64,000 nucleotides of DNA from the NCBI GenBank assembly GCA_026545765.1, contig CM048840.1, positions 51,460,580-51,524,579 on the forward strand, written 5' to 3'. The DNA comes from Plantago major (Eukaryota > Streptophyta > Magnoliopsida > Lamiales > Plantaginaceae). A program made the translations under genes and the position numbers. Positions 10,898 through 21,800 of this stretch are shown piece by piece; position 1 is the stretch's first letter; each line of letters opens with the position of its first letter. The notes under the pieces are model-generated. The model worked only from the letters and a program-made list of their open reading frames with translations, was not told the DNA's origin and ran no database searches.

Positions 10898-12943
10898 GTA
10901 GTAGTAGTAGAATAGTACTCCCTTCGTTTCAAAGATTTTTTTCCATTTTTTTATTTTGGACGTTCCATTAGAAACTTTCAGTTTCTTTTTATGGAAACCC
11001 ACTATTTCAATTATTAATATTTTAATCATCTCTTTCATACTCTATCAATTCTCTTTCTTACTTTTTACTATACACTTATTACTTTATATATATATATATA
11101 TATACAATTTTTTAATCAAACTTCTTAAAAATTGTGCAAAAAGTAAATAGCAACAAATCTGTAGAACGGAGGAAGTAATAATTTGCACTTGAATAGTAAT
11201 CCGATTACGGAATGTGGTGTGGTGTCCGTTTGGCCTTTCTTATTTGGTCTATTGGGGTATTTTTGAATTGTTTTATCACTGAGTATGAGTTTCTCTTTTA
11301 GTGTAATAAGTGGTGATACTATTGGAGCACTTGTAGCATTTGTTATCGATATTTTTTATCAATATATCTCTAAATCTAAGTATCACAATATATGGTACGG
11401 TTATTAATAATTATAAATAGTATAATATAAATTTAAATATCGAATGCACAAATATATTTTCCCACAAGAATATAAACATTAGGGTTCAAATATTTTATAT
11501 AATCAAAACATCTCGGAGATAATCAATATATCGAATGCACAAATATATTTTATATTTATAAAGACATACAAATACGATTGGTCCCAAAAATCTTTTCCCA
11601 ATAGAAAGACAAATTGACAAGTCTCTAAATACACTACACGCAAATACAGAACATATATAATTCAGAACCTGTCAAAGCTTACTTAATCAAATATGAAACT
11701 TGGAAGGTAAGAAAATCAATCTGTATAGCATGTGAAATACATCTGCAACCGCGACAACCAATCTCTCACCTCCAGTTAACTTCGAGGTTCTCACCTCCAT
11801 GAAACCGGTGGTCGGAAGCGGAATTTCGCCGGTGGTCGGCAACATTTTTGCGCCGTTTTGAAAATTTAAACGGATCATTAAATAGATCGGGAAGAGATGA
11901 ACTCATTCGTATATTCGGATGTGAAATTTAACAGTTTGATCGGAAGTTATGGCCGGATTTGTGTTCCAGGGTAGAGGAGGGTGAGAGAGAGAGAGAGAGA
12001 GAAATTGATTTTTTTTGGAAGATAGTGATGAGAGTGACAGGGCTAGTGTCGGTTGAATTGAAATCCTCCATTTCAAATAGCACAGTGTACAATGGAGAGC
12101 TAAACAAGAAATTTGGGTCAAACTCAATTTGAGTTGAATAAATTCAATTTGAGTAGAGAAACAAACACTCGGTTTGGTTTTAACAAGTAAAATGGTAAAA
12201 TTTTAAGTTTTGATGGTGACGGGTGAAGAAGTATAGTAGATGCTATGTGGTGATTAGTGAATGTAGGCCATTCCATTTTATTTTGGTCATACGTGGTGAA
12301 ATACGGGTAAAATATACTCCCTCCATTTCAGAGAAATTGTTACATTTTGAATTTGGCATTAATCGTCTTGAGTAATTAATAATTATTCATAAACGATAAT
12401 AGTAAATAATTTAATAAAATTATATAATAAAAATTTAATTATTAAATTTTCATTATATAATTTTAATAATTTATTTATTAATATCGTTTAAGAGTAAATT
12501 GTTATCAAATGCGGATACAGTTGACCGCAAAATAATAAAATGTACCACTTTTTCTGAAATGGAGGAAGTATTAGATTGTGCAGACAAAAACAGTATCAGA
12601 GCCATACGTTCAATTTAATTGTAAGTTTTATTTAAAAATTGAAATTACAATGACTAAAATATCTGGGAAGATATTGGTCAAGGTTGCAATAATATTAATG
12701 AAATGTTAGTTTGACTTTATTCATGTCATCATTATATATCATGACTTTTTCTTGTCATCACTAGAATGATGACAATTTGAGTTTTTCACTTGATTCGGTT
12801 ACCAAAACATGCGTTTATTGTTTCATTATTTAATTATTAATTTGGTTTGAGGTAAAATGAGAGAAAATAAAAAAAAATATTATTTTTCATCATTTAGTAT
12901 TTCTGATGAAATCATGAAAAATTTATAAAAATCAATATCAAAC

Positions 12944-13001
<58 letters not shown>

Positions 13002-15045
13002 TATATCCACTAAATAAGCAAATTTGTTTTTCCCTTAATTTTATTTTCCCCTATTTTTTTTTCTTTTCCAACATTTTCCCTCAAACCAAAGCGTAAAAGT
13101 TAACAAATTAATTATACTTTGTCCCTCATCAATACAAGATTTTCCTTTAATTTGTTTTACTAAAGATGTTCTGCTATTATTTAAATATTTTGGGTAACTA
13201 TACAGGGTCTAAAAAATATTGACACATATCATGATAAGTTGATAAATGTAAAAAATACAATTTTGGTAAGTATTCCAGTAATTAATATTTTATGTTTAAA
13301 TACCAATGTTGACATAGAAAAATTAAAACATTACTAATTTTTTTTGAGAATTCAATATACATTCCATATTTACATATTCCATTCAATTTTTAATCAATTA
13401 TAAATTAACTAACTAATAACTCTATTTGGAAAAACACAATACTACATTTAGAAAAATAACACTATATTCTGGAGTGTCACGAAGGCGAACCACCCATCAC
13501 CAACTTCTAAATAACATGGATCCATTTCTTAAAAGTAAAAAACGTACGTGTCCCACATTGTCAAAAGATTTGGTACAAGTCAATTGACAATTTCTACAAG
13601 TATAAAGATATACTTTATCCATTTTTCACATTTATCAACTTACAACTTAAAAAACTATCTTATCATGGGTGACAGTGGCACTATATTACAAATCATTACA
13701 CTCTCCGTCCCACAACAAATGTCACATATTTCATTTATATATGTTCCACTATAAATGTCACATTTACATTTTTAACAACATTTACTACACATTTACAATC
13801 CATATACTTTTATACTCCAACATTTACACTGCACATTAAACTCCGTGCCCAGAACCAAATATGCATTTAATTTGTTCTGGGACGGAGGGAGTATTATACT
13901 ATTACACTCATAAGTCCTACGTAATTTATGCAAAAGTCAAACGTAACCAAGTGAACAAGATACAGGATTCACATTTCACTCTGGCTTTAGCTTTTTATAT
14001 TTATGAAACAATACATATTAAGATAAAATTCATTATTTTCCAAATGCAAAGAGAAATCTGCCATTTCAAGTTTAAGTTACATGGCACATTCAAGTGATTT
14101 CTCAATTGTGCATGTTGGACCGAATTCAATTAGGAAATGAACTTAATATGTATGCGAGTGTAGGTACATTTTTTAGAGTTCCATATATATGTTTATAAAT
14201 TTGAATGTTGGGGATGACATTGATTGATTTGATAATGCAGATACAGAATGGCTGATGGAATATTGATTAACACCTTCAAAGAATTGGAGCCTAGTGCTAT
14301 TCAGGCATTGGAAGCAAAACAAGAAGGAAGACCAACCATTAGAGCAGTTGGACCTTTGGTTCAAATGGAGTCTAAGTCTGTACCATCTGAATGTCTTGAT
14401 TGGTTGGATGACCAGCCCAGTAGCTCTGTTGTCTTCATTTCATTTGGAAGTGGTGGGACTCTGTCTCATGATCAGATTATTGAGCTTGCATTCGGATTGG
14501 AGATGAGTGAGCAAAGGTTCTTGTGGGTTCTCAGGTGTCCGAATGATATGAGCGCCAATGCTACTTATTTCAGTATTCAAAATTCTGGGGATCCTTTGGC
14601 TTATTTGCCTCAGGGCTTCCTGGAGAAGACCAAGGGACGAGGTCTCGTCGTCCCCATGTGGGCCCCTCAGACACAGATATTGGCTCATGAGTCAACTGGG
14701 GGGTTTTTGTCGCACTGTGGCTGGAACTCGACTCTAGAGAGTGTTGTGAATGGTGTGCCATTGATTGCATGGCCTCTCTACGCTGAGCAGAAAATGAACT
14801 CCGTGATGCTTCATGAGGAAGCGAGAGCCGCGTTGATGATCAAAGTTGGGGAGAATGGACTTGTGGGTAGAATTGAGGTTGCGAATGTAGTCAAGGCTTT
14901 GATAGAAGGGGAAGAAGGGAAGGGGGTTCGGAGTCGAGTGAGAGATCTCAAGGAGGCTGCGGCGAAAGATCTTAGTGACGATGGTTCATCAACCAAAGCT
15001 CTTGCTGAGTCAGCTAACAAGTGGACAGGCATGGTGGCCAATTAA
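9502..15045 (+). CDS. UDP-glycosyltransferase, UGT72B-like (hydroquinone/phenolic glucosyltransferase)
   Basis: Intact gene: exon 1 9502-10118, intron 10119-14240, exon 2 14241-15045, giving 473 residues, normal for a family-1 GT. It should transfer glucose from UDP-glucose to a small phenolic acceptor in the cytosol. The N-terminal acceptor half has VPTPGMGH with catalytic His23; the partner Asp120 is in VVDLFGTD. The C-terminal half has the 44-residue PSPG box (14659-14790), starting WAPQTQILAHEST, with HCGWNS and a final Gln typical of UDP-glucose users. The splice joins HHASR to YRMADG, exactly the residues expected across that site in arbutin-synthase-like proteins, and FGSGG, EMSEQRFLWV and NATYFSIQN also fit UGT72B. 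Exon 2 begins with A after TGCAG. The acceptor cannot be read from sequence; monolignols, hydroquinone and xenobiotic phenols are known for relatives. Confidence 0.93.
10830..10910. repeat. (GTA)n(ATA)n(GTA)n microsatellite
   Basis: About 81 bp of trinucleotide repeat: ATA/TAA core flanked on both sides by GTA units. It produces a meaningless poly-Tyr frame on the minus strand. Confidence 0.95.
10916..11177. mobile_element. Stowaway-like MITE nested in the intron element
   Basis: 262 bp with ends TACTCCCTTCGTTTCAAAG and complement of TACTTCCTCCGTTCTACAG. An inner (TA)n run lies near 11089-11104. Confidence 0.75.
11981..12003. repeat. (GA)n microsatellite
   Basis: gagagagagagagagagagaga within the GC-richer part of the 1.6-kb intron element; on the minus strand a CT-rich leader-like tract. 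Confidence 0.85.
12315..12570. mobile_element. Stowaway-like MITE
   Basis: 256 bp, ends TACTCCCTCCATTTCAGA and complement of TACTTCCTCCATTTCAGA; AT-rich palindromic middle around 12410-12490. Confidence 0.8.
12841..13090. repeat. Inverted-repeat block with (TA)n loop
   Basis: TTTGGTTTGAGGTAAAATG at 12841 pairs with CATTTTCCCTCAAACCAAA at 13072-13090. The loop includes a (TA) run at about 12956-12997. It may be a MITE; no target duplication was identified. Confidence 0.6.
13697..13893. mobile_element. Stowaway-like MITE
   Basis: About 197 bp, ends TACACTCTCCGTCCCACAAC and complement of TACTCCCTCCGTCCCAGAAC. Confidence 0.78.
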
Positions 15046-15359
15046 TGGCATGCTTCATAGTAAATTGATGGATCATATTAGCAACTTTAGCATTGTGTTA
15101 CTTGGAAAACAATAGAAATAGTCCGGCCTTAAACATTGTCACTAGTTCTTTGATGGTTCTTAATTTGTTGTTTGAACAAGTGTGAGTGTAACATTGCAAG
15201 ATGAATATTTCAAATCTCTCCTCTTGAAAACAATATACCGTATGCTTTTAATTCCATTTCATCTTTTAGCACCTTATGATGATTTGTTTTCTTCTTTCGA
15301 CAAAAATAATTCAATATATTGAGACGATTATATTTCTATTGTCCTTTTTCTTTTCAAAT
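15046..15359. other. UGT 3' UTR and convergent intergenic gap
   Basis: AT-rich 3' flank of the UGT with no further ORF. The probable poly(A) end of a minus-strand gene begins at about 15360, so the two genes converge with little space between them. Confidence 0.5.
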
Positions 15360-15590
15360 GAAGGTGGAGTCGAGCTCATTTTATTAATAATAATTAACCA
15401 TACGGGTAGATAAACAACCCTACTACAGAGTTAACCTGTTACAACAAAAACCAGGGCATGAAAGCCTTGAAATACTGCTGATCTAAGGTTATTACTCATG
15501 TACAAAATATTCATGGAGGCTTATAGGAGTCATTCAACAACACAAGTTTATACAAAATAGATGTCGCAGATAAGATCCACATTTCACAAT
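15360..15590 (-). other. Last exon (3' UTR) of a minus-strand host gene
   Basis: On the minus strand the stretch ends with AATAAA (plus 15380-15385) about 20 bases before 15360. It starts after ...TACTAAC-16 nt-AG, a textbook plant branch point and 3' splice site (plus 15591 onward). Joined to the exon at 35698-35755 it gives a stop codon three bases into this exon (…DCRL-stop), so it would be almost wholly 3' UTR. The intron between them is where the Tat element inserted. No cDNA evidence is available. Confidence 0.5.
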
Positions 15591-15630
15591 CTTGAATTCC
15601 GCAAGTTAGTAAGCGACCACACATGCCCCC

Positions 15631-16193
15631 TGATGTTGTATAAAAACGGTTAACTCTGGGACAAACTGATAGTATAAATGAACAGTGCTTGGTTGAATAT
15701 AATACGCCGAGTAGATTAGAGAGTAGTATATTGGTGGTTCTTGAACCTGTTTAATGTGAGTAAATGCCCTTGTATTTATAAGGGGATTTCCGGGGGATAG
15801 ACCTCTGACCTAGCCGGAGGTTGGTCGCACAGTGGTCGGAGGTTGGTCAGAGCAATCACCTTGTAACACGTGTAGTCGTAGTAAGGTGGCGTGTTTAGAT
15901 CACGCTAGGACTTGGGATCTCTAGGAGGTCGGCTCCTATTGAGGTCGGCATATCTCGACTCTTTTCCCCAGATGAACTTCCTGATTCCTCATACGAGGTT
16001 GCCAGGTCGGACCTATTTGGATAGGGTTGATCCGACCAGAAGTGTATCTTGTCATGATTTCTAAGCTGCTCCTTTCCCAAGTCAGAGAGGTCGGCTTTCT
16101 TGAGTAGTGTGTCTCCTCGGCTTTGTAGCCGGATTGTATTCAAGTTCGTCTTGGTACGCGAATTAGTAGGTAGGGACTCATTTGTACATATCA
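15631..16193 (-). repeat. 3' LTR of the Tat element (563 bp)
   Basis: In plus orientation TGATGTTGTATA…TTTGTACATATCA. It is the complete version; the 5' LTR lacks about 204 bp found here at roughly 15879-16082. Confidence 0.92.
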
Positions 16194-16212
16194 TAAGTCC
16201 CCCTAGTTTCCA
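16194..16212 (-). promoter_or_regulatory. Polypurine tract of the Tat element
   Basis: Minus strand reads AAACTAGGGGGACTTA directly before the 3' LTR start TGATATGTAC, the expected plus-strand priming site. Confidence 0.75.
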
Positions 16213-18027
16213 AGTATCTTAGTAGAAGATAGTTGAGGAACTGTAAAGTAGTATTTGCTCTTGATCTACTCGGCTTTTGATAATCTCCTCTTGAGTTCCG
16301 ATCCCTGAGTGAGTGTGACCTGATAAGAAAAATGGGTCATTGACCCATTGATTCTATAGCCCATTGGGCCGGAGCCTGGTTAGCCCAATGGGTGGCCCAT
16401 TCGCATTAATTGCAACCGGAGACGTGGCAACACCCCAGCGACCTTCGACTCCTATAAATTCTCGAGTAGAAAGTGACATTTTCACTCAATCCATCTGAAG
16501 GTTGTTCCTCGGCTTTCCCCTTCTTCTTTATGAAGTGCCCCTGTTGGGTAGTGTGGAGAGCTTAGAGGTCGGCTTCTTTTTGGTGCTTCATCATTAGTTA
16601 GTCTCTGTTTCAGACAGCCGGTGAGAGTCGAACCGGCAAAAGTTCTTCTTTTGAGGTCGGAGCTTTTTCTGGGTCGGCTCTTGACCAGCTGCCTTAAGCG
16701 GAAGGCTTCTCCGAGCCAAGTTGGCCTTGGTTTGGTCATCTGGTAGGAGCCGACCCAGCCAAAGTTCTTTTTCTTTCTTCGGGATAGAGCTCTAGTTGGT
16801 CGTTCCTAACCGGATGACCGAGGCGGTCGGTCCAGGAATATCATTGCAAGGGCTTCCTTGAGGTGCTGGTGTCCTTCCAAGGTAGGGAGACGGCGAGGTC
16901 GGCGACCTTTGCTCGTGCTCCAGGTATGTTCTCTTATCCTTTCCTCGGGTGAGGTTGGCTTCGGCTGACCTTACCTGACAATTTAGTAAGAAAGTTTTGT
17001 CGGCGTTTGGTAGGCTTGTGTCCTTCGAAGGGAGAGCATCTTTTAGGCCGTATTCCAGTATCTCTCAAGAGGCCGATCTTATTGGACCGCTTGAGAGCTT
17101 TGTGAGATATTTTAGCTGGCGGGGAGAGCCTTTTGTGTCGGCTGTCTGTTTCCAGGTTCCATATCTCGCAGGGCTTAGGCGGTCCGATTAGCTCCTTCAA
17201 ACTCTTGGCGACTTCTTCTTCCAATCGTAACCGAGGGCTTGCACAGGTGTAACTCCTCAAATATTTTAACTGGACGAGGTCGGCTTTAGTTGACCTTGCC
17301 CATCCAACCTTAGTACAAAAATTGTTGTAGTAGGTTGTACTTGGCCTCGGGTGATATTCTCAATTCTCAATGTTGAAGCACTGGTGTACTTCAAGAGTGT
17401 TAGCTGGCATGGAGAGCTCATGATGTGGGCTGTCCGACTCCAGGTTTTATTCTTGTGGTCCATCAGTATTCCAGCCCTGCGATTTCTTCAAGTTGCCTAG
17501 ATCGACATTTTCTTCGGAATCCTTCTCGGTTCCTTAGTTTCTGTGACCTCCATTACGCAGGTAGAATTTTCTTCATCTCTTTTTAAGCAGGTTCGGCTTG
17601 CCTTAATTCCCAATGGTCTATGTGTATTGATCGATCATGAGGAGCTTTCCTTTGTAGAGCTGTTGATGGTCGGTTGATCACATGGATTGGTGCGTCGGAA
17701 TCAGTAAGTCTTCTCCTTTATAACTAGCTTCCTCAATGCCGATTTTGTTCTATTCGGCTCTTGTTATTACCTAAATCATCCTTTCCCCCCAAGTGTTAGA
17801 GTGTATTTGTAAGAATGGGCTGAATACTTTGATGAATAGAAGCCGAGTAAGAGGCATTGGACCGAGGAAGTTAGTTATAGCCGAGTATACGAAACGTCCC
17901 GGCCTATGGTTTGGCGAATTAAGGAGAATTAGTGTGAATCGACGTGTCATCATTGCGGCTTTTCCACGAATGGAGGTGACGGTTCAAATTTCGGTTCGTG
18001 GGCTTTGTCGAACCGGCCCATTACCCC
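16213..18027. other. Tat 3' non-coding region / upstream region of antisense gene, with degenerate repeats
   Basis: No convincing ORF. It is rich in 'gaggtcggct' words. Two degenerate ~310-bp units are visible, starting near 16960 ('gaggttggcttcggctgacctt') and 17275 ('gaggtcggctttagttgacctt'); both include 'ttagctggc…ggagag' and '…tccaggtt' about 150-200 bp in. Tandem repeats in this region are known for Retand/Ogre-type elements. A TATA-like 'ctataaat' at 16451 may be an older promoter. Confidence 0.6.
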
Positions 18028-18035
18028 TATATATA
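18028..18035 (+). promoter_or_regulatory. TATA box of the antisense gene in the Tat element
   Basis: TATATATA about 45 bases before a leader rich in GA, which runs into a 5'-UTR intron (18179-18444) and an ATG at 18448. It is the only plus-strand core promoter-like signal placed correctly for this gene. Confidence 0.55.
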
Positions 18036-18178
18036 GTGGGCTCCCGTCGTTGTCGATTATCTTATAATCGTTGACTTCTTAGAGAGAGAAAGATTTGAGC
18101 CGAGGAGCAGATAGAGAGAGAAAGGAATTTCCAGGCGATCATTACTCAAGTCCCCTAGGTCGGCTCAACTTTGCACAA

Positions 18179-18444
18179 GTAAGTCCCTTCGCCTTTCTCG
18201 GTCTTTACTTAATGTCTATTTATCGCTTTTACTATCCTCGTGTGTTCTTCTTTCTGCTCGACGTGTTAGCCTTCATTTTTGCTGTATTTGTTGACTCTAG
18301 TTGGGGTTGTAGGGAGATACCAGTTGTAGTAGGATAGAGCCTTTAGTAAGCATTTATTCAAGTGTTGTCGGTCGGCTCCTAAGGGTTCGGCCCTTTTGTT
18401 AGGTTATAACGTTGAATAATCCCTTCCCTTTCTACTTTTCGTAG
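18179..18444 (+). other. 5'-UTR intron of the Tat antisense gene
   Basis: Donor caa|GTAAGT at 18179 and acceptor ttttcGTAG at 18444, pyrimidine-rich before the acceptor; the ATG follows three bases later. Confidence 0.6.
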
Positions 18445-20144
18445 ATCATGTCGTCGGATAACTCAAACATAGCTTAACCTATAGGGGAGTTGATAAATGA
18501 TGAGGCCGAGGTTAATCAGGAAATTAACATTTATGTGCTTTCTGATTCAGACCAGGCCTCTGAAATTGCTGAAGATCTGGTGGATTTCATGCCTGGCGAA
18601 TCCGTAGTGCAAATTATTAGTAGCTCTCCCATTCGAGCTCCATTGGTCTATAGAGAAGTCCGTCGACCCGGTGTATCTGTACAAATAGCAAACACCGAGG
18701 CTCCGGCTTCAACCAGCGTCCGACCTATTGAAAATACGGACGACCAACGCCGATACGGTCACGAGCCTATTCCCGAGTCTTTTGGTGATTTGGGTTATAG
18801 ATACAAGGTTCCGACTTTCTCCTCCATGCCTTTTTCTTCCATTTCGGGGTCGGGTTTTTACCAGGGTGGGTGGGTCTTCTAGAATTGGTGCCAACCCTGA
18901 TTTAGAGCTTCTTGAGGACCGACCTCTTACCCCTTTGCCGGAGAGCTCCCCTGTTAATCTTGTTGGTTTGATGGATGGGGACTCTGATGACTCCACCTCC
19001 TGAGACTCAGATGGATCATCTGGTGAGTCCTCGGGTGAGGAATCTTCTGAGGGGGGAGAAGAAGAGGAGGAGGCCGAAGAGGGTGAGGAGGGACCAATTC
19101 TAGCGGATGAGGGAAATGATGAGAATCCCCTGACCATAGTTCTAGCCGATGAAGTAGATGGGCAAAAAATGACTGCTGCAAGGGCCAAGTCCTTGAGGAA
19201 AGCTCCCATTGGTGAGCTGAGAGACGACGCCGAGAAGAACGATTCTGGGCTCATTCCGACTTGCTCTTCTACTATGGAAGCCGACGAGGTTGCCGAACTG
19301 AGTCATACATGTGAGATTCCGGATGAGTACGAAATTATCGTGCCTGGGCCTGGCGACACTATGTATAATCCGCTGAAGGGATGCATCTGCCTGCATTAGC
19401 AAACTTTCCGATGTGGATTCTGGTTCCTATGATAGAGCCGATGCGGTAATTTTTCGCGGAACAAGAGCTGTGCCCGACACAAGTGCTCCCAAACTCCATG
19501 GGGGCCTTGATGTGTTTCGCCGTGGTATTGGCTTTGAAGCAAGAAGAGTTTTCTCCAGACAAGTTCTTCCTCGCCTTCAAAATAACCCGGGTCCCGAAAA
19601 GTTTGATATACTTCTTCTTGGCCCGATCCAACTACAAGTTTCTTGACCCCTATGATTCTTCATATTTGTGGCGGTGGTGGCCTCGGTACTTTTACATTAA
19701 GCATCCGAAAGAAGAGTGGGGTCTTCCTCGGTTTTTACTCATAAGAGGTTCAAGTCAGCCGCATTGAGGCATGTGCCGGTTTGGCTCGGTGAATTGTGCC
19801 AATTTGATATGGTGGTTGACCATGACCCCGAGGAGGAAGAAGATGGGCAAACCGAGGGGGCGGAGGAAACTGAGAGGGCCGAGGTTGAGAAGGAGGAGGG
19901 TTCTCCTGAAAGGATATATACCGAGGAGGAGGATGAGGATGTTGATGAGGAAGGAGAAGAAGTAATTCCCATCGGGTGTAGCAATGTGGATCCCGAGATG
20001 GCCTCGGAGAGGCTTAAAATCCTCGGTCCAGATGGGTGTCCAACACCAAATATTTTTACCCTTACTCACTTGCTATCCAACCACAATTAAAATTGGCCGG
20101 TCTAACTGAAGGGGACGTTTATTGTAATGACGAACCCGACCTTA

Positions 20145-20215
20145 GTAAGTTTATCTTGCTTATTTAATACTTGACATCGACTTCGTGTCTTCTAAACTTG
20201 TATTGTCTGTTGCAG
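20145..20215 (+). other. Intron 2 of the Tat antisense gene
   Basis: 71 bp, TTA|GTAAGT…tctgttGCAG|AATACTGG. Clear plus-strand splice signals confirm the coding strand. Confidence 0.75.
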
Positions 20216-20326
20216 AATACTGGATCATGGTGATTGCGGCCAAGCTTAGTAAACAAAAGGTAATGGCTTGGGTTAGGGCTGCTCAGGCCGGAAGGACATG
20301 AAGCTCCATACCCCGAAGCTTCCTAC

Positions 20327-21206
20327 TGTTAGAACATAATATCCCGGATTGGTACTTGGAATTAGACCAATAGACAATGTTGCCAACAATGTTGTTCAAC
20401 ACTGTCTACAGTTAACAGATAGCAGCGGATGAATAAGAATGAAACTTCTATTACCAAGCCAATATATAGAAAAATATATTGGCAGCGCCGTAGGCAAAAT
20501 ATCTACTGACAGGAAAAGTAGATCTAATCAAGTGGGTTTAATACAATCACAGACGATTGATTAAACAACCAAAACTAGCCCTAAAAGAACCAACATTAAA
20601 AGCTATTCTAGGTCGATGTTTGAAAGAGTTATTCCAACAATGAATACTCTTAGACAAACTCTAAAGCTAGCAGAAAACAAGAAGCCTAAACTCTTTTAAT
20701 AAAATCTCGATTGATCATCAAGAAAGGCTCAATGATTGCTCGGCTGAATCCTTGTATATATACTTGAGATATCGACAGCTCCCATCCAAGTCGAAAGGCA
20801 ATAGGATCTCAGCAAAGGCAATTTTCCATGTTCTTGTTTTCTTCAATAATCAGCTAGAAGGAAATTCCCATATTAGTGTCTTCAACAATATATTTCCTTC
20901 TTGCTTTCTTCAACAATATTCTTGAAAGATTCTCTCTTTAGATTGCATTCCTTATGTCCAAAGCAACTCAAACTCTTTCCTTATTCCTCAGAATTGAATT
21001 GATTGCTTCCCAAGTCATCAATCCAATTGGCTGCTTGTTTCTATGTTGTCATTGTTGTCCGTAATGTTGTTCCAACATTGTATCGGCACTATTTCGCAAT
21101 GTTGCACAACATTGAAATCTGCAGCTCACAAACAACAACAACAAACACAAACATTGAATCGAATCATGAAAGATAAGATTACTAATCAAGTGCAACTTGC
21201 ATTTTC
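20327..21206 (-). repeat. 3' LTR of the inner sirevirus-like element (880 bp)
   Basis: Plus orientation TGTTAGAACATAA…TTGCATTTTCA; pairs with 25770-26651. Confidence 0.92.
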
Positions 21207-21800
21207 AATCTCCCCCTTAATCTTAGTCTTTCATCAAGCAATAGCATTCCTTTGGGCTCATTGATTCCTTTTGATCCAATAAGCATGTTTGAGCCCAACT
21301 TGATATATCCTACAAAATATTCATAGAAAAACAACTACAAACATTGAACCGGTTATGTTACGAAGAAAGGTTGAATTACTAAACAAAGTGCACTAAATCG
21401 CACTTTCAATCTCCCCCTTAATTCTGATCTTTCTTCACACAACCTAAAACCAGTTTGTTAGTCAAATCGAACAAGTAGGATTTAAACAAGTCAAGAGGAA
21501 TCCTTTGTTGGGAACTGAAAGATAAAGTCCAATCGATCAATGCTGATGGACAATGTTGAGTCAACACAGAACTCAACATTGCTGTAAATATGCACTTTCA
21601 AATTCCCTCTTATGTCTTTGTCTACTCATCTGCTTTGAACTCATCATGGGCATCATATCATACTTCTTTTGACAATTCACACTTTTCGAAGAGTTAGTGA
21701 ATAAAGACAAACTTATGAGAATCGCAGATAAGTGCAAGAACAAAGTCGTCTGCAATGTTGACACAACATTGCAGTCAACACTGCACTATTCAATCTACCC
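21196..21800 (-). repeat. Four polypurine-tract-like units spaced ~195 bp
   Basis: 'tttcaatctcccccttaat' or decayed forms recur at about 21202, 21404, 21597 and 21789, each followed by 't.tctttc'. On the minus strand each is a PPT-like AAGGGGGAGATTGA. Only the first abuts the LTR. Multiple PPT-like repeats before the 3' LTR have, as I recall, been described for sireviruses. Confidence 0.7.

Larger units (their letters stand above)
10549..12177. mobile_element. 1.6-kb TIR element inside the UGT intron, carrying gene-like DNA
   Basis: The left end 'gagtgtttggttctacactttgaac' is complementary in pattern to the right end '…agagaaacaaacactcggtttgg'; both ends then run into 'aattgagtt' repeats. 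Between them lie a trinucleotide array, a MITE and a GC-richer block (11740-12110) that, on the minus strand, looks like a 5' UTR and short coding start. No transposase is seen. Termini and target duplication are not certain. Confidence 0.5.
10119..14240 (+). other. 4.1-kb intron of the UGT gene, swollen by small elements
   Basis: Donor AG|GTATTT at 10119 and acceptor TAATGCAG|A at 14240; phase 2. The intron holds one larger TIR element, three Stowaway-like MITEs, an inverted-repeat block and three microsatellites, with only AT-rich spacer between them. I see no exon or RNA gene inside. Confidence 0.85.

Noticed and set aside
10829-11038. Minus-strand ORF ending in a long tyrosine run
   Set aside because: Translation of the (ATA)n microsatellite; no biological protein.
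14440-15041. Several minus-strand ORFs opposite UGT exon 2
   Set aside because: Shadows of the PSPG-containing exon.
18709-19254. Ser/Pro-rich minus-strand ORF (181 codons)
   Set aside because: Complement of the acidic Glu-rich part of the antisense gene; splice signals support the plus strand.
21196-21800. CRISPR-like regularly spaced repeats
   Set aside because: The repeat words are degenerate PPT-like tracts at ~195 bp in a plant retrotransposon, not short identical repeats with unique 30-bp spacers.
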